The notes beneath the pieces were generated by a model that worked only from the letters and a program-made list of their open reading frames with translations, did not search any database and had not been told where the DNA came from. Position numbers and translations under genes: made by a program. From positions 1,488,001 to 1,552,000 of the forward strand of contig NZ_CP021731.1 of NCBI RefSeq assembly GCF_003628555.1: a stretch of 64,000 bases of DNA, in the 5' to 3' direction. Positions 48,776-60,595 of this stretch are shown here, in pieces. The number at the start of each line of letters is the position of its first letter. Position 1 is the first letter of the stretch. The stretch is from Azoarcus sp. DN11. GTDB taxonomy: Bacteria; Pseudomonadota; Gammaproteobacteria; Burkholderiales; Rhodocyclaceae.

Positions 48776-49492
48776 ATGAGTGTCGCCGCCTACAAGCGCA
48801 TCATGTTGAAACTGTCCGGCGAAGCCCTGATGGGTGACGACGCGTACGGCATCAACGAAGAGGTGGTCAGCCGCATCGTCGCCGAGATCGCCGAGGTCGC
48901 CCGCCTCGGTGTGCAGGTCGGCGTGGTGATCGGCGGCGGCAACATCTTCCGCGGCATGAAGGGGGCGGCGTCCGGCATGGACCGCGCCACCGCGGATTAC
49001 ATGGGCATGCTCGCGACGGTCATGAACGCGATGGCGCTGGCCGATGCGTTCCGCCGTGCCGGCGTCGAGGCGCGCGTGCAGTCGGCGCTGCGCATCGACC
49101 AGGTCGTCGAGCCCTATATCCGGGGGCGTGCCATCCGTCACATGGAGGAAGGGCGCGTCGTCATTTTCGCGGCCGGTACCGGCAACCCGTTCTTCACGAC
49201 GGATACCGCTGCCGCACTGCGCGGGTCGGAAATGGCCGCGCAGATCGTGCTGAAGGCAACCAAGGTCGATGGCGTGTATACCGCGGACCCGCACAAGGAC
49301 CCGCAGGCCAAGCGCTACCATCGCATCAGCTTCGACGAGGCGATCGGCCGCAACCTGGCCGTGATGGACACTACCGCGTTCGCGCTGTGCCGCGACCAGA
49401 AACTGCCGATCAACGTGTTCTCGATCTTCAAGCCGGGTGCGCTCAAGCGCGTCGTGCTGGGCGAAGACGAGGGCACGCTGGTCCATTCCTGA
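48776..49492 (+). CDS. pyrH: Uridylate kinase
   Basis: A 238-residue bacterial UMP kinase of the amino acid kinase fold. Motifs are [45 protein letters not shown] and [19 protein letters not shown]. It makes UDP and is regulated by GTP and UTP. The ATG at 48776 has AGAGGT six bases upstream; a GTG directly before it is an alternative. Confidence 0.97.
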   Translation: MSVAAYKRIMLKLSGEALMGDDAYGINEEVVSRIVAEIAEVARLGVQVGVVIGGGNIFRGMKGAASGMDRATADYMGMLATVMNAMALADAFRRAGVEARVQSALRIDQVVEPYIRGRAIRHMEEGRVVIFAAGTGNPFFTTDTAAALRGSEMAAQIVLKATKVDGVYTADPHKDPQAKRYHRISFDEAIGRNLAVMDTTAFALCRDQKLPINVFSIFKPGALKRVVLGEDEGTLVHS

Positions 49493-49502
49493 GGATTCGA
49501 GA

Positions 49503-50060
49503 ATGATTGCCGAACTCAAGAAAACGACCGAGCAGAAGATGCACAAGTCGATCGAGGTGCTGAAGGCCGACCTGGCCAAGGTGCGCACCGGTCGCGCACA
49601 TACCGGCCTGCTCGACCACGTGACGGTCGAATACTATGGCAGCCCGGTTCCGATCAACCAGGTCGCCAACGTCACGCTGGTCGACGCCCGTACGATCGGC
49701 GTCCAGGCGTGGGAAAAGCCGATGCTGGCGAAGATCGAGAAGGCGATCCGCGAAAGCGATCTGGGCCTCAATCCGGCCAACATGGGCGAGATGCTGCGTG
49801 TGCCGATGCCGGCCCTGACGGAGGAGCGCCGTCGCGACCTCACCAAGGTCGTGCGCCACGAAGGCGAGACGGCGAAAGTGGCGGTGCGCAACCTGCGCCG
49901 CGACGCCAACCAGCAGCTCAAGGATGCGGTCAAGGACAAGACCATCTCGGAAGACGAGGAGCGCCGCGCCCAGGACGACATCCAGAAGCTCACGGACAGG
50001 AACATCGCCGAGATCGACAAGCTGCTCGCCCAGAAAGAGCAGGAACTGATGCAGATCTGA
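49503..50060 (+). CDS. frr: Ribosome recycling factor
   Basis: A 185-residue RRF. The long three-helix bundle is recognisable by [39 protein letters not shown] and [20 protein letters not shown]. It splits post-termination ribosomes with EF-G. The start at MIAELKKT lies 10 bp after pyrH. Confidence 0.98.
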   Translation: MIAELKKTTEQKMHKSIEVLKADLAKVRTGRAHTGLLDHVTVEYYGSPVPINQVANVTLVDARTIGVQAWEKPMLAKIEKAIRESDLGLNPANMGEMLRVPMPALTEERRRDLTKVVRHEGETAKVAVRNLRRDANQQLKDAVKDKTISEDEERRAQDDIQKLTDRNIAEIDKLLAQKEQELMQI

Positions 50061-50106
50061 TCCGGCCCGGATCGGATCTGGCAGCGGGACACCACGCGGG
50101 AGACGC

Positions 50107-50919
50107 ATGATGGCGCGTAAACCCTTTACCAGCTCCACGCGCGAAATCCCGGAGGTGGCCGGCGTTCCGCGACATATCGCCATCATCATGGACGGTAACG
50201 GCCGCTGGGCGCGCAAGCGCTTCATGCCGCGCGTCGCCGGTCATGGCCGGGGCGTCGAATCCGTGCGCGCGGTCATCCGGGCGTGCATCGCGAAGGGGGT
50301 GTCCCATCTGACCCTGTTCGCCTTCAGCTCCGAAAACTGGCGCCGCCCCGCCGACGAAGTCTCGTTCCTGATGCAGCTCTTCATGCGTTCGCTGCAAAAG
50401 GAGATCGATCGCCTGCACGAGAACGGCATCCGCTTTCGCGTGATCGGCGATCTGTCCAGATTCGAGCCGGCACTGGTCGACATGATCCGGCGCGCAGAGG
50501 CGCTGACGGCCGACAACGACCGCCTCACGCTCACGATTGCGGCGAATTATGGCGGCCGCTGGGACATCCTTCAGGCAGTCGAGCGCATGCTGGCCAAGCA
50601 TCCCGAGCGCCGTACCGGATTCACCGAAGAGGACTTGAATGCGGAGCTTTCGCTCAATTACGGTCCCGAGCCCGACCTCTTCATTCGAACGGGTGGCGAG
50701 CAGCGCATCAGCAATTTCCTGCTGTGGCAGCTCGCATACTCCGAACTCTATTTCACCGACACGCTCTGGCCGGATTTCGACGAGAAGGCGCTCGACCTGG
50801 CAATAGCGTCGTACCAGTCGCGCGAGCGCCGGTTCGGTCGCACCAGCGAGCAGCTATGTGAATCCGGCAAGCTGCCGGCACTGCCCACAGCGAACAGCGA
50901 CGCGGCGGATCATGCTTAG
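50107..50919 (+). CDS. uppS: Undecaprenyl diphosphate synthase
   Basis: A 270-residue cis-prenyltransferase. The P-loop-like motif [16 protein letters not shown] carries the catalytic Asp. [12 protein letters not shown] and [20 protein letters not shown] are the other family blocks. It makes C55 undecaprenyl diphosphate for peptidoglycan and O-antigen carriers. ATG at 50110 is an equally good start. It overlaps cdsA by 8 bp. Confidence 0.97.
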   Translation: MMARKPFTSSTREIPEVAGVPRHIAIIMDGNGRWARKRFMPRVAGHGRGVESVRAVIRACIAKGVSHLTLFAFSSENWRRPADEVSFLMQLFMRSLQKEIDRLHENGIRFRVIGDLSRFEPALVDMIRRAEALTADNDRLTLTIAANYGGRWDILQAVERMLAKHPERRTGFTEEDLNAELSLNYGPEPDLFIRTGGEQRISNFLLWQLAYSELYFTDTLWPDFDEKALDLAIASYQSRERRFGRTSEQLCESGKLPALPTANSDAADHA

Positions 50920-51739
50920 AACCCGGGTAATTACCGCACTGGTGCTGCTCGGTGTCCTGCTGGGGGCGCTTTTCCTGCTGCCGCCCCTCGGGTGGCTGAC
51001 GTTTGCCAGCCTGATCTGCGGCGGTGCGGCGTGGGAGTGGGGGGGGCTGGGACGGTTCGCGATCACGCAACGTGCGATGTATGCGGTGTTGATGGGCCTC
51101 GCGTGCCTGCTGCTCGGCGCCTTCGCCGGGCTTGGGAGCGCAGCGGGTCAGGCGCCGATCGGCCTGTTCGGTTTCTACGCGCTCAGCGCGATCTTCTGGC
51201 TTGCCGTGGCGCCTTTCTGGCTGAAGCGGAAATGGCGGCTGCAGGGAAGCGCCGGCACGGTCCTCGTCGGACTGATCGTCCTGCTTCCGCCGGCGCTCGC
51301 CCTCGCGCATCTGCGTCTGGTCAACCCCTGGCTGCTGCTTGCCGCGATTGCGTCCGTATCCGTCGCGGACATCTCGGCTTATTTCGCCGGGCGTGCATTC
51401 GGTCGCCGTAAGCTCGCGCCCGAGATCAGTCCGGGCAAAACCTGGGAAGGCGCCGGCGGCGCCGTCGCCGGGGTCATGATGTTCGGCGTGCTGGTCGCCT
51501 TGGCTTCGTCCCCGGAGTTTGCGCGAGGGACGCCGATCGCAGTGCTGCTCCCCCTGTCGGCCGGATTCACTGCCGTGAGCATCCTGGGCGATCTGTTCGA
51601 GTCCCTGCTCAAACGCCAGGCTGGCGTCAAGGACAGCGGTTCGCTGTTGCCGGGCCATGGGGGCATCCTGGATCGCATCGACAGCCTCACTTCAACCCTC
51701 CCGCTGGTCGGCCTCGCGGCCCTCTGGTTCGCAACCTGA
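50912..51739 (+). CDS. cdsA: Phosphatidate cytidylyltransferase
   Basis: A 275-residue membrane enzyme with about eight helices. The signature is near the C-terminus: [20 protein letters not shown] and GILDRIDSL, preceded by [20 protein letters not shown] and SPGKTWEG. It makes CDP-diacylglycerol for phospholipid synthesis. The start [14 protein letters not shown] overlaps the end of uppS. Confidence 0.96.
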   Translation: MLRTRVITALVLLGVLLGALFLLPPLGWLTFASLICGGAAWEWGGLGRFAITQRAMYAVLMGLACLLLGAFAGLGSAAGQAPIGLFGFYALSAIFWLAVAPFWLKRKWRLQGSAGTVLVGLIVLLPPALALAHLRLVNPWLLLAAIASVSVADISAYFAGRAFGRRKLAPEISPGKTWEGAGGAVAGVMMFGVLVALASSPEFARGTPIAVLLPLSAGFTAVSILGDLFESLLKRQAGVKDSGSLLPGHGGILDRIDSLTSTLPLVGLAALWFAT

Positions 51740-51742
51740 TCA

Positions 51743-52945
51743 ATGCCTGATACGACAATTCAACGCGTGACCGTGCTGGGGGCAACCGGCTCGATCGGCA
51801 TGAGCACGCTCGACGTGATCGCGCGGCACCCGGACCGTTTCGAGGCGTTCGCGCTCACGGCCCAGGCCAGCGTCGACCGGATGGTGGAACTGTGCATGCG
51901 CTTTTCGCCGCGTTTCGCGGTGATGGCGAACCCGTCGGCGGCGGCGCAGTTGCGCGATCGCCTCGGGGGCGAAGGCGCGCCGACCGAAGTCCTCGAAGGC
52001 GCCGGGGCACTGATCGAGGTCGCGCAACATGACGAGGTCGATGCCGTGATGGCGGCCATCGTCGGTGCTGCCGGACTGGCCCCGACCCTGGCTGCGGCGC
52101 GTGCCGGCAAGCGGGTGTTGCTCGCAAACAAGGAGGCGCTGGTCCTGTCCGGTGCCTTGTTCATGGACGCGGCGGCGGCGAGCGGAGCGCAGTTGCTACC
52201 CATCGACAGCGAGCACAACGCGGTCTTCCAGGCACTGCCCCATGACTATCGCCGCAATGCGGACGAGCGTGGAATCCGGCGCATTCTGCTGACCGCATCC
52301 GGCGGCCCGTTCCGCGAGCGCTCCCTGGAGAGTCTGCAGGACGTGACGCCCGACGAGGCGTGTGCGCATCCCAATTGGGTGATGGGGCGGAAGATCTCGG
52401 TCGATTCGGCGACCATGATGAACAAGGGACTCGAAGTCATTGAGGCGCACTGGTTGTTCGGTGTGCCGGCCGAGCGTATCGATGTGGTCGTTCACCCGCA
52501 GAGCGTGATCCATTCGATGGTCGAATACGCGGACGGTTCGGTCCTGGCGCAGCTTGGGAACCCCGACATGCGCACGCCGATCGCACATGCGATGGCCTAC
52601 CCGGAGCGTATCGACGCGGGGGTCCGTTCGCTGGACCTGTTCGAGATCGCGCGCCTGACGTTCGAACGGCCCGATTTCGCGCGTTTCCCCTGTCTGGCGC
52701 TCGCGTATCAGGCGCTTCGGGAAGGCGGGGCGGCGGCAGCGGTGCTCAGTGCCGCCAACGAGGAAGCGGTTGCGGCGTTCCTGGACGGGCGTCTGGGTTA
52801 TCGCGCGATTGCCGACGTAATTTCGGCCACGCTGGAACGTGCGCAGGGCTTGTCGGTCGACTCGCTCGACGCAATCATCAATGCGGACGCCCGTGCTCGT
52901 GACATCGCGTGCACGGAGATCCTCGCGCGCTCGACGAGCCGATGA
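51743..52945 (+). CDS. dxr: 1-deoxy-D-xylulose 5-phosphate reductoisomerase
   Basis: A 400-residue DXR. The NADPH motif is [19 protein letters not shown]. The active-site region includes [46 protein letters not shown] and [16 protein letters not shown]. It catalyses the second step of the MEP isoprenoid pathway, which feeds uppS upstream. It starts 3 bp after cdsA and its stop overlaps the rseP start (ATGA). Confidence 0.98.
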   Translation: MPDTTIQRVTVLGATGSIGMSTLDVIARHPDRFEAFALTAQASVDRMVELCMRFSPRFAVMANPSAAAQLRDRLGGEGAPTEVLEGAGALIEVAQHDEVDAVMAAIVGAAGLAPTLAAARAGKRVLLANKEALVLSGALFMDAAAASGAQLLPIDSEHNAVFQALPHDYRRNADERGIRRILLTASGGPFRERSLESLQDVTPDEACAHPNWVMGRKISVDSATMMNKGLEVIEAHWLFGVPAERIDVVVHPQSVIHSMVEYADGSVLAQLGNPDMRTPIAHAMAYPERIDAGVRSLDLFEIARLTFERPDFARFPCLALAYQALREGGAAAAVLSAANEEAVAAFLDGRLGYRAIADVISATLERAQGLSVDSLDAIINADARARDIACTEILARSTSR

Positions 52946-54306
52946 ACCTGTTCGAATACCTGATTCCTTTCGCGCTGGCCCTCGGGCTGCTGATTCTTGC
53001 ACATGAGCTGGGTCATTACTTCGTCGCGCGCTGGTGCGGGGTCAAGGTACTGCGCTTTTCGATCGGATTCGGACGGCCGCTCCTGAGCTGGACCGCCGGT
53101 GCCGATCGCACCGTTTGGGCGCTTGCGGTGTTTCCGCTCGGCGGCTACGTGAAGATGCTCGACGAGCGCGAAGGCGAGGTCGCCCCGGCGGAGTTGCACC
53201 GGGCATTCAACCGCCAGCCCGTTGGCAGGCGGTTCGCCGTCGTTGCGGCAGGCCCCATCGCGAATTTCCTGCTGGCCGTGGTGCTCTACTGGGGCCTTTT
53301 CTCGACCGGAACCGAAGAGCTGAAACCGATGCTCGCGGTGACCGGCGCGGCCACGCCGGCGGCCGCGGCAGGGGTTCACGACGGCGACCTGGTGCTTGCA
53401 GTCGATGAGGAGGCGGTGCGGAGCTGGCCCGAATTGCGCTGGGCGCTGTTACGTCGGGCACTCGATGCCCGCGAGGTTTCGCTGCGTGTGCGCACCGCGG
53501 AGGGTGTGGACACCTATCGGAAGCTGGATCTGACCGGCGTGCAGATCGAAGACGGCAATCAGGATCTGATCGCGAACGTCGGCTTGAAGCCGTGGCGCCC
53601 GCTTATCGAGCCGGTCGTCGGCAAGGTCGTGGAAGGTGGCGCCGGTGCCCGGGCCGGGCTGATGGCCGGTGACCGTTTCGTGGAGACCGATGGCGCGAAG
53701 CTGGCGTCCTGGAGCGAGCTGGTCGAGCGTGTCCGGCAACGGCCAGGGCAGGCGATCGCGGCCGTCGTGCAGCGGGGAGGGCAACGCATCGATCTGAAGT
53801 TGGTGCCGGACGCCGTGGACGAGCGCGGCACGAAGGTCGGCAAGATCGGGGTTGCGGTGGCTGATGGCGGAGCGAGCAGGGAGGCGCTGTTTGCCGTGGT
53901 GCGATATGGCCCGGTCGAGGGCTTGGGCAAGGCGCTCGCGCAGACGTGGGAGACCAGCGTTCTCAGCCTGAAGATGATCGGGCGCATGATCACGGGCGAG
54001 ATTTCGTGGAGGAATCTGTCAGGGCCGGTCACGATCGCCGATTATGCGGGGCAGTCGGCCAAGTTGGGCCTGGATCACTACCTGAAGTTCATCGCGCTCA
54101 TCAGCATCAGCCTGGGCGTCCTGAACCTGCTGCCCATCCCGGTGCTGGATGGGGGGCATTTACTGTATTATGTGATAGAGATTATCAAAGGCGGTCCCAT
54201 CCCCGAACGCATCATGGAGATCGGTCAGCAGATCGGTCTGGTTGCGCTCGCGATGCTGATGGCGTTTGCCTTCTACAACGATATAAACCGTCTCATTTCC
54301 GGCTGA
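52942..54306 (+). CDS. rseP: Site-2 protease RseP
   Basis: A 454-residue intramembrane zinc metalloprotease. The HExxH motif is [15 protein letters not shown] in the first membrane helix. The third zinc ligand lies in [20 protein letters not shown]. Two PDZ domains occupy about 110-300. RseP cuts RseA to free sigma-E during envelope stress. Its position just before bamA matches a link to outer-membrane assembly. Confidence 0.97.
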   Translation: MNLFEYLIPFALALGLLILAHELGHYFVARWCGVKVLRFSIGFGRPLLSWTAGADRTVWALAVFPLGGYVKMLDEREGEVAPAELHRAFNRQPVGRRFAVVAAGPIANFLLAVVLYWGLFSTGTEELKPMLAVTGAATPAAAAGVHDGDLVLAVDEEAVRSWPELRWALLRRALDAREVSLRVRTAEGVDTYRKLDLTGVQIEDGNQDLIANVGLKPWRPLIEPVVGKVVEGGAGARAGLMAGDRFVETDGAKLASWSELVERVRQRPGQAIAAVVQRGGQRIDLKLVPDAVDERGTKVGKIGVAVADGGASREALFAVVRYGPVEGLGKALAQTWETSVLSLKMIGRMITGEISWRNLSGPVTIADYAGQSAKLGLDHYLKFIALISISLGVLNLLPIPVLDGGHLLYYVIEIIKGGPIPERIMEIGQQIGLVALAMLMAFAFYNDINRLISG

Positions 54307-54313
54307 CTCCCTG

Positions 54314-56626
54314 ATGAAACTGAAGCTCCTGTCCGGGCTCGTAGCGGCCCTTTTTGCCGCTGCACCGGTATTTGCATTTGAACCGTTCGTCGTCAAGGAC
54401 ATTCGCGTCGAAGGTATCCAGCGCACCGAGGCGGGTACCGTGTTCAACTATCTGCCCGTCCGCGTCGGCGAGACGTTTACCGAGGCGCAGGCGGCGGAAG
54501 CGATCCGTGGCCTGTTCGCGACCGGATTCTTCAAGGACGTACGCATCGAGGTCGAGGGCGACGTGCTGGTCGTCCTCGTCGATGAACGCCCGGCGATCGC
54601 GCAGATCGACTTCGTCGGCGTGAAGGAATTCGACAAGGATGCCTTGAAGAAGGGCCTGAAGGACGTGGGCCTGGCCGAATCACGGATCTTCGACCGGGCG
54701 CTGCTCGAGCGCGCTGAACAGGAACTGAAGCGGCAGTATCTGAGCCGCGGAAAATATGCGGCGACGATCGAGACGACCGTCACGCCGCTCGAGCGTAACC
54801 GGGTCAGTATCAATTTCAAGGTCGATGAGGGCGATGTGGCGAAGATCCGCCAGATCAGCATCATCGGCAACAAGGCGTTCAAGGAGTCGGAGCTGCTGGG
54901 TTTGTTCCAGCTCACGACGCCGGGTTGGCTCACCTGGTACACGAAGAACGATCAGTATTCGCGCCAGAAACTGTCGGCGGATCTCGAAACTTTGCGCTCG
55001 TATTATCTGAACCGTGGCTACCTCGATTTCAATATCGATTCCACCCAGGTGTCGATCACGCCCGACAAGAAGGACATCTACATCACGCTGAGCGTTACCG
55101 AGGGCGAGCGCTACACGGTCTCTGCCGTGCGTTTTGCGGGCGATCTGGTGCTGCCCGAGGAAGAGTACAAGAAGCTCGTCGTGATCAAGCCGGGCGAGAT
55201 CTTCTCGCGCGAGAAGCTGACCGAGACCACGAAGGCGGTGGCCGACCGATTGGGCAATGAAGGCTACGCGTTTGCGAACGTGAATGCCGCGCCGGAGGTC
55301 GACAAGGAAAAACGCGAGGTCGCCTTCACGATCTTCGTCGATCCGGGTCGCCGGGTGTATGTCCGTCGCATCAACGTCGGCGGCAACACGAAGACGCGCG
55401 ACGAGGTGATCCGGCGGGAAATGCGGCAGATGGAAGGTGCCTGGTACGACGCGGCGCAGATCAATCGTTCGCGCACGCGGATCGACCGGCTCGGGCACTT
55501 CGAGGAAGTCAACGTGGAGACGCCCGCGGTCACGGGCACCACGGACCAGGTCGACGTGAACTTCAACGTCAAGGAAAGGGCGACCGGCAACCTGTCGCTG
55601 GGTGCCGGTTTCTCCAGCTCCGAGAAGGTCGTCCTCTCGGCGTCGGTGTCGCAGCAGAACCTCTTCGGTTCGGGCAACGCGCTGACCCTGGCGGTGAACA
55701 CCAGCAAGTCGAGCCGCACCCTGGCGCTGTCCTTCACCGATCCGTACTACACGATCGACGGCGTGAGCCTCGGGTGGGATCTCTATAATCGGACTTACGA
55801 TCCCTCGAATACGCTTTCGGTCGCCAAGTACAAGACCGTGTCCACGGGGGCGGGGCTGCGCGTCGGCTACCCGATTGGTGAAGACGACTCGATCAACTTC
55901 GGCTTGGCCGTCGATCAGACCAAGATCACGACCTTCGCAGACAGTCCCGTGCAGTACATCAATTTCTGCAAGGAACAGGGCTGCAGCAACGACAACGGCA
56001 TCGGCAGCGTCACGGTTGACAGCCTGGTGGCATCGGCCGGGTGGGCGCGCGATACGCGCGACAGCGTGATCTATCCACGCAAGGGCAGCTACCAGCGCGT
56101 GTTCGGCGAAATAGCCGTGCCGCCGGGTGAGCTGAAGTACACGAAGGTCAACTACCAGTATCAGCATTGGTTCCCGTTCGGGCGCGACTACGCGCTGATG
56201 CTCAATGCCGACCTCGGCTGGGCCAGGGGTTACGGTCAGAAGACGCTGCCGTTCTACAAGAACTTCTATGCGGGCGGCATTGGCTCGGTGCGCGGCTTCC
56301 GGCAAAGTTCGATCGGGCCGAAGGATCCGGTCAGCGAAGACGCGCTGGGTGGTAACCGGCGCGTGATCGGCAACGCCGAGTTTTATTTGCCGCTGCCGGG
56401 GTCCGGGATGGATCGTTCGTTCCGAATGTCGGCGTTCGTCGATGCCGGTACCGTGTGGGCAGCGAGCGACAAGGCGAAATTGAGCGACCTGCGCTACAGT
56501 ACTGGTTTGGCGTTCTCCTGGAGTTCGCCGATTGGTCCGCTGAAGTTCAGTCTCGGCTTCCCGATCAAGAAGGAAAAGAATGACGAGACGCAGAAGTTCC
56601 AATTCCAGCTTGGCTCGGTTTTCTGA
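54314..56626 (+). CDS. bamA: Outer membrane protein assembly factor BamA
   Basis: A 770-residue protein. The signal peptide is MKLKLLSGLVAALFAAAPVFA. Five POTRA domains span about 25-425 (starting FVVKDIRVEGIQRTEAGTVF). The C-terminal beta-barrel contains the conserved GGIGSVRGFRQSSIGP loop with the VRGF motif and ends in QFQLGSVF, the C-terminal Phe signal. BamA inserts beta-barrels into the outer membrane. It is 7 bp after rseP and followed by skp. Confidence 0.98.
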   Translation: MKLKLLSGLVAALFAAAPVFAFEPFVVKDIRVEGIQRTEAGTVFNYLPVRVGETFTEAQAAEAIRGLFATGFFKDVRIEVEGDVLVVLVDERPAIAQIDFVGVKEFDKDALKKGLKDVGLAESRIFDRALLERAEQELKRQYLSRGKYAATIETTVTPLERNRVSINFKVDEGDVAKIRQISIIGNKAFKESELLGLFQLTTPGWLTWYTKNDQYSRQKLSADLETLRSYYLNRGYLDFNIDSTQVSITPDKKDIYITLSVTEGERYTVSAVRFAGDLVLPEEEYKKLVVIKPGEIFSREKLTETTKAVADRLGNEGYAFANVNAAPEVDKEKREVAFTIFVDPGRRVYVRRINVGGNTKTRDEVIRREMRQMEGAWYDAAQINRSRTRIDRLGHFEEVNVETPAVTGTTDQVDVNFNVKERATGNLSLGAGFSSSEKVVLSASVSQQNLFGSGNALTLAVNTSKSSRTLALSFTDPYYTIDGVSLGWDLYNRTYDPSNTLSVAKYKTVSTGAGLRVGYPIGEDDSINFGLAVDQTKITTFADSPVQYINFCKEQGCSNDNGIGSVTVDSLVASAGWARDTRDSVIYPRKGSYQRVFGEIAVPPGELKYTKVNYQYQHWFPFGRDYALMLNADLGWARGYGQKTLPFYKNFYAGGIGSVRGFRQSSIGPKDPVSEDALGGNRRVIGNAEFYLPLPGSGMDRSFRMSAFVDAGTVWAASDKAKLSDLRYSTGLAFSWSSPIGPLKFSLGFPIKKEKNDETQKFQFQLGSVF

Positions 56627-56660
56627 TCGGCCGGACTCTCTGAAAACGTTGGAGAAATAA

Positions 56661-57164
56661 GTGAAAGCTACGACATTGTCCGTTCTTGCCGCTGCGGTTC
56701 TGAGTATTGCGGCTCCGACGGCATTCGCCGAGTCGAAGATCGGGTTCGTGAATTCCGATCGCGTGATGCGCGAAGCGGCGCCCGCCGTGCGCGCCCAGCA
56801 GCGCCTGGAGAAGGAATTCGAGAAGCGCGACCAGGAACTCCAGCGCCTCGGCAAGGAACTGCAGACCACGCAGGAAGACCTCGAGCGCAACGGCGTCACG
56901 ATGGCGGAAGCCGACCGCCGCACCAAGGAGCGCACCTTCAACGATCTGAATCGCGATTTTCAACGCAAGCAGCGTGAATTCCGCGAGGACCTGAACCAGC
57001 GTCGCAATGAGGAACTCGCGTCCGTCCTCGACCGTGCAAACCGTGTCGTGAAGCAGATCGCGGAGGCCGAGAAGTTCGACGTGATCCTTCAGGAAGCAGT
57101 CTATGCCAGCCCGCGGATCGATATCACCGAAAAGGTGATCAAGGCGCTCGCCGACGGCAAGTAA
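56661..57164 (+). CDS. skp: Periplasmic chaperone Skp (OmpH)
   Basis: A 167-residue exported coiled-coil protein. The signal peptide MKATTLSVLAAAVLSIAAPT ends at AFA. The mature start ESKIGFVNSDRVMREA and the long charged helices (QQRLEKEFEKRDQELQRLG) are typical of Skp trimers, which hold unfolded outer-membrane proteins for BamA. It lies between bamA and lpxD, the conserved order. Confidence 0.95.
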   Translation: MKATTLSVLAAAVLSIAAPTAFAESKIGFVNSDRVMREAAPAVRAQQRLEKEFEKRDQELQRLGKELQTTQEDLERNGVTMAEADRRTKERTFNDLNRDFQRKQREFREDLNQRRNEELASVLDRANRVVKQIAEAEKFDVILQEAVYASPRIDITEKVIKALADGK

Positions 57165-57173
57165 GGCGAACGT

Positions 57174-58205
57174 TTGGATCACATGTTCCGGCTGGATGAG
57201 CTGGTCGCCCGGCTGGGCGGCGAACTGGTAGGGGATCCGGCCACGGTCGTGCGGCGTGTGGCGACGCTGGATCAGGCCGGAGAGGGTGACCTCGCGTTCC
57301 TTGCGAACCCGAAGTATCAGTCGCGACTGGGGACCTGCCGGGCCTCCGCCGTCATTGTGGCGCCGGCAGTGCGGACGTTGAGCGATCGGCCGCTGATCGT
57401 TACCGACGACCCATACGCCTATTTTGCTCGGGTTGCGCAGCTTTTCAATCCGCCCGAAACCTTCGCTCCGGGAGCGCATGCGAGCGCGAGCGTCGCGAGT
57501 CCGGTGCCACCGTCGGTGGCGATCGGCGCGGGCGCTTCGATCGAGGCCGACGTAACGCTGGGCGAGGGGGTCGTGATCGGCCCGGGGTGCCGCGTCGCAC
57601 GGGGGGCGTGCATCGGCGCGCGGACAAGGCTGCACGCCAATGTCACCATTTACGCCAACTGTGTGATCGGCGCGGATTGCATCGTGCATTCCGGCGCGGT
57701 AATCGGTTCCGACGGCTTTGGTTTCGCGCGCGAGCACGACGGCAGCTGGATCAAGATTCCGCAGGTCGGGCGCGTGGTGATCGGCGACGATGTGGAGATC
57801 GGCGCGAACACGACGATAGACCGCGGGGCGCTCGACGACACCGTGATCGGGCACGGCGTGAAGCTCGACAACCAGATCCAGATCGGCCATAACGTCCGCA
57901 TCGGCGACTACACGGCGATCGCCGGATGTGTCGGGGTGGCGGGCAGCACGACGATTGGCGCGCGCTGCATGATCGGCGGCCAGGCGGGAATCATCGGCCA
58001 CCTGAGCATTGCCGACGACGTGGTCGTGTCGGCGGGTACGCTCGTCACGAAGTCGATTACGAAACGCGGTGTCTATACCGCCAATCTCCCGGTGCAGGGG
58101 CACGCCGACTGGGTCAGGAATTTTGCGCATCTGCGCCATCTCGATGCGCTCGTGGATAGAATACGCGCCCTCGAACAACGCCTCGAAGAACACAAGCCTG
58201 AGTGA
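57174..58205 (+). CDS. lpxD: UDP-3-O-acylglucosamine N-acyltransferase
   Basis: A 343-residue enzyme. The N-terminal uridine-binding domain has [20 protein letters not shown] and [12 protein letters not shown] left-handed beta-helix of hexapeptide repeats follows, with the catalytic His in [16 protein letters not shown]. It adds the second acyl chain in lipid A synthesis. The TTG at 57174 has AAGG at good distance; an ATG at 57183 is the alternative and gives 340 residues. Confidence 0.95.
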   Translation: MDHMFRLDELVARLGGELVGDPATVVRRVATLDQAGEGDLAFLANPKYQSRLGTCRASAVIVAPAVRTLSDRPLIVTDDPYAYFARVAQLFNPPETFAPGAHASASVASPVPPSVAIGAGASIEADVTLGEGVVIGPGCRVARGACIGARTRLHANVTIYANCVIGADCIVHSGAVIGSDGFGFAREHDGSWIKIPQVGRVVIGDDVEIGANTTIDRGALDDTVIGHGVKLDNQIQIGHNVRIGDYTAIAGCVGVAGSTTIGARCMIGGQAGIIGHLSIADDVVVSAGTLVTKSITKRGVYTANLPVQGHADWVRNFAHLRHLDALVDRIRALEQRLEEHKPE

Positions 58206-58210
58206 GCTCC

Positions 58211-58648
58211 ATGGACATCAATGAAATTCTCCAATACCTGCCGCATCGCTACCCTTTCCTGCTGGTCGACAGGGTGCTGGAGCTCGAGGAAGGCAAGCGT
58301 ATCCTGGCGCTGAAGAACGTCACGATGAACGAGCCTTTCTTCCCCGGACACTTTCCGCATCACCCGGTGATGCCGGGCGTGCTGATCGTCGAGGCGATGG
58401 CCCAGGCGGCGGCGCTCTTGTCGTTCAAGACGATGGGGATCAAGCCGGACGAGAACTCGGTCGTGTATTTCGCGGGCATCGACAACGTGCGTTTCAAGCG
58501 CCCCGTGGTGCCGGGTGATCAGCTGCACTTCGACGTGGAGATCACGCAGGGCAGGCGCAATATCTACAAGTACAAGGGCGTGGCGCGTGTCGCAGGAGAG
58601 ATCGCGGCCGAAGCCGAGCTGATGTGCGCGCTCAAGACTTTGTCATGA
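58211..58648 (+). CDS. fabZ: 3-hydroxyacyl-ACP dehydratase FabZ
   Basis: A 145-residue hot-dog enzyme. The active-site motif [20 protein letters not shown] and [20 protein letters not shown] (with catalytic His and Glu) are intact. It dehydrates 3-hydroxyacyl-ACP in fatty acid synthesis, competing with LpxA and LpxD for substrate. A GTG 9 bp upstream is a weaker start. The stop overlaps the lpxA start (ATGA). Confidence 0.97.
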   Translation: MDINEILQYLPHRYPFLLVDRVLELEEGKRILALKNVTMNEPFFPGHFPHHPVMPGVLIVEAMAQAAALLSFKTMGIKPDENSVVYFAGIDNVRFKRPVVPGDQLHFDVEITQGRRNIYKYKGVARVAGEIAAEAELMCALKTLS

Positions 58649-59415
58649 TTCACGCGACTGCCATCGTCCATCCGGGCGCCAGGATCGGGACGAACGTCTC
58701 GGTCGGCCCGTACTCCGTGATCGGTGAGCACGTCGAGATCGGCGACGACACGCGCATCGGCCCCCATGTCGTGATCGAGGGGCGCACGAAGATCGGGCGG
58801 GACAACCAGATTTTCCAGTTCTGTTCGATCGGTGCCGTGCCGCAGGACAAGAAGTACGACGAGGAGCCGACCTTGCTCGAGATCGGCGACCGCAACACGA
58901 TCCGCGAGTTCTGCTCGTTCAACGTCGGTACCAGCCAGGACGCCGGTGTCACGCGTATCGGCAGCGACAACTGGATCATGGCCTACGTGCACGTCGCGCA
59001 CGACTGCAATGTCGGCAACCACACGATTTTCGCGAACAATGCGACGCTGGCCGGGCACGTGCATGTCGGTGACTGGGCGATCCTCGGCGGCTTCACCGGC
59101 GTGCATCAATTCGTGCGCGTCGGGGCGCACAGTTTCTGCGGCGTGGGTACGGTGCTGCTGCAGGACCTGCCGCCCTACGTGACTGTCGCGGGCAATCCGG
59201 CCAAACCGCACGGCATCAACAGCGAAGGGCTGCGCCGGCGCGGCTACTCGGCGGATGGCATCGCCGCGATCAAGCGGGCATATCGTGCGCTGTATCGCTC
59301 CGGCCTGAGTCTCGACGAGGCGCGTGCGCGCGTCGGCGAGCTTGCCGCGGATCATGCGGAAGTGGCGCTTTTCAGCGATTTCATCACAGCATCGGAGCGC
59401 GGTATCGTCCGCTGA
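58645..59415 (+). CDS. lpxA: UDP-N-acetylglucosamine acyltransferase
   Basis: A 256-residue left-handed beta-helix protein. It begins [20 protein letters not shown], contains [14 protein letters not shown] and the catalytic His in [13 protein letters not shown]. It commits UDP-GlcNAc to lipid A by adding the first 3-hydroxyacyl chain. It overlaps fabZ by 4 bp and is followed by lpxB after 4 bp. Confidence 0.98.
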   Translation: MIHATAIVHPGARIGTNVSVGPYSVIGEHVEIGDDTRIGPHVVIEGRTKIGRDNQIFQFCSIGAVPQDKKYDEEPTLLEIGDRNTIREFCSFNVGTSQDAGVTRIGSDNWIMAYVHVAHDCNVGNHTIFANNATLAGHVHVGDWAILGGFTGVHQFVRVGAHSFCGVGTVLLQDLPPYVTVAGNPAKPHGINSEGLRRRGYSADGIAAIKRAYRALYRSGLSLDEARARVGELAADHAEVALFSDFITASERGIVR

Positions 59416-59419
59416 TGCC

Positions 59420-60595
59420 ATGGCAATCCGCATTGCGATGGTGGCGGGCGAGGCTTCGGGAGACCTGCTCGCGAGCCACCTGATCCGGGCGATCCGGCAC
59501 AGGATTCCCGATGCCGAATTCTTCGGCATCGGCGGGCCGAAGATGCAGGCCGAGGGTTTCGATGCACGCTGGGCGTGCGAGCGGCTCGCGGTGCATGGCT
59601 ATGTCGATGCGCTGAAGCGCTATCGCGAGCTTTCCGGGATCCGCAGGACGCTGCTGAAGCAGGTGAAGGCCGAACGCCCCGATGCCTTCATCGGGGTCGA
59701 TGCGCCCGATTTCAATCTCTGGCTGGAACGCAGGATCCGCGACGCCGGCATGCCGGCAATCCATTTCGTGAGTCCGTCGATCTGGGCCTGGCGCGGCGGG
59801 CGGATCAAGGCGATCGCACGCTCGGTCTCGCACATGCTGTGCCTCTTTCCCTTCGAGCCCGGCCTGTACGAGAGCGCGGGTGTGCCGGTGAGTTATGTCG
59901 GGCACCCGCTTGCCGATGTGTTTCCGATGAATCCCGACCGCGAGTCCGCGCGTGAGTTGCTGGGCCTGCCCGCAGAGGGACAGGTGATCGCGCTGTTGCC
60001 GGGGAGTCGCCAGTCCGAAGTGCGCAATCTTGCGCCGATCTACATCGAAACGGCGCGAATGCTATTCGAACGGCACCCGGGGGTATCTTTCGTCGTGCCC
60101 CTGGCGACGCGCGAAACGCGCGCGCTGTTCGTCGAGGCGCTGCGTGTGGCGCAGGCCGAGGAGTTGCCGGTGCGCATGCTGTTCGGGCACGCGGTCGAGG
60201 CGATGACGGCGGCCGACGCGGTGCTCGTGGCGAGCGGAACCGCAAGCCTGGAAGCGGCCTTGCTGAAGCGCCCGATGGTCATCAGCTACCGCATCGGCAA
60301 GTGGCAGTACCGGCTGATGAAGCGGATGGCGTATCTCCCGTGGGTGGGCTTGCCGAACATCCTGTGCAACGAGACCGTCGTGCCGGAACTGCTGCAGGAC
60401 GATGCGACACCCGTGGCGCTGGCAGATGCGCTCGACCGCTGGCTCGGCGACCCCGAGGCCTGTACGTTGCTCGCCGAGCGTTTCGAGGCGCTGCACCAGC
60501 AGTTGCGCCAGAATACCGCGGAGAAGGCTGCGGCCGCGATCCTCCCTTACCTCAACAAGGCGCCTGCATGGAATCCGTCCCGGCAACCGGCCTGA
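59420..60595 (+). CDS. lpxB: Lipid A disaccharide synthase
   Basis: A 391-residue GT19 glycosyltransferase. It starts [20 protein letters not shown] and has [39 protein letters not shown] and [20 protein letters not shown]. It joins UDP-diacylglucosamine and lipid X. It overlaps rnhB by 28 bp. Confidence 0.97.
   Translation: MAIRIAMVAGEASGDLLASHLIRAIRHRIPDAEFFGIGGPKMQAEGFDARWACERLAVHGYVDALKRYRELSGIRRTLLKQVKAERPDAFIGVDAPDFNLWLERRIRDAGMPAIHFVSPSIWAWRGGRIKAIARSVSHMLCLFPFEPGLYESAGVPVSYVGHPLADVFPMNPDRESARELLGLPAEGQVIALLPGSRQSEVRNLAPIYIETARMLFERHPGVSFVVPLATRETRALFVEALRVAQAEELPVRMLFGHAVEAMTAADAVLVASGTASLEAALLKRPMVISYRIGKWQYRLMKRMAYLPWVGLPNILCNETVVPELLQDDATPVALADALDRWLGDPEACTLLAERFEALHQQLRQNTAEKAAAAILPYLNKAPAWNPSRQPA

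Noticed and set aside
54680..56941. A 753-codon minus-strand open frame across bamA and skp
   Set aside because: Antisense shadow of bamA and skp.
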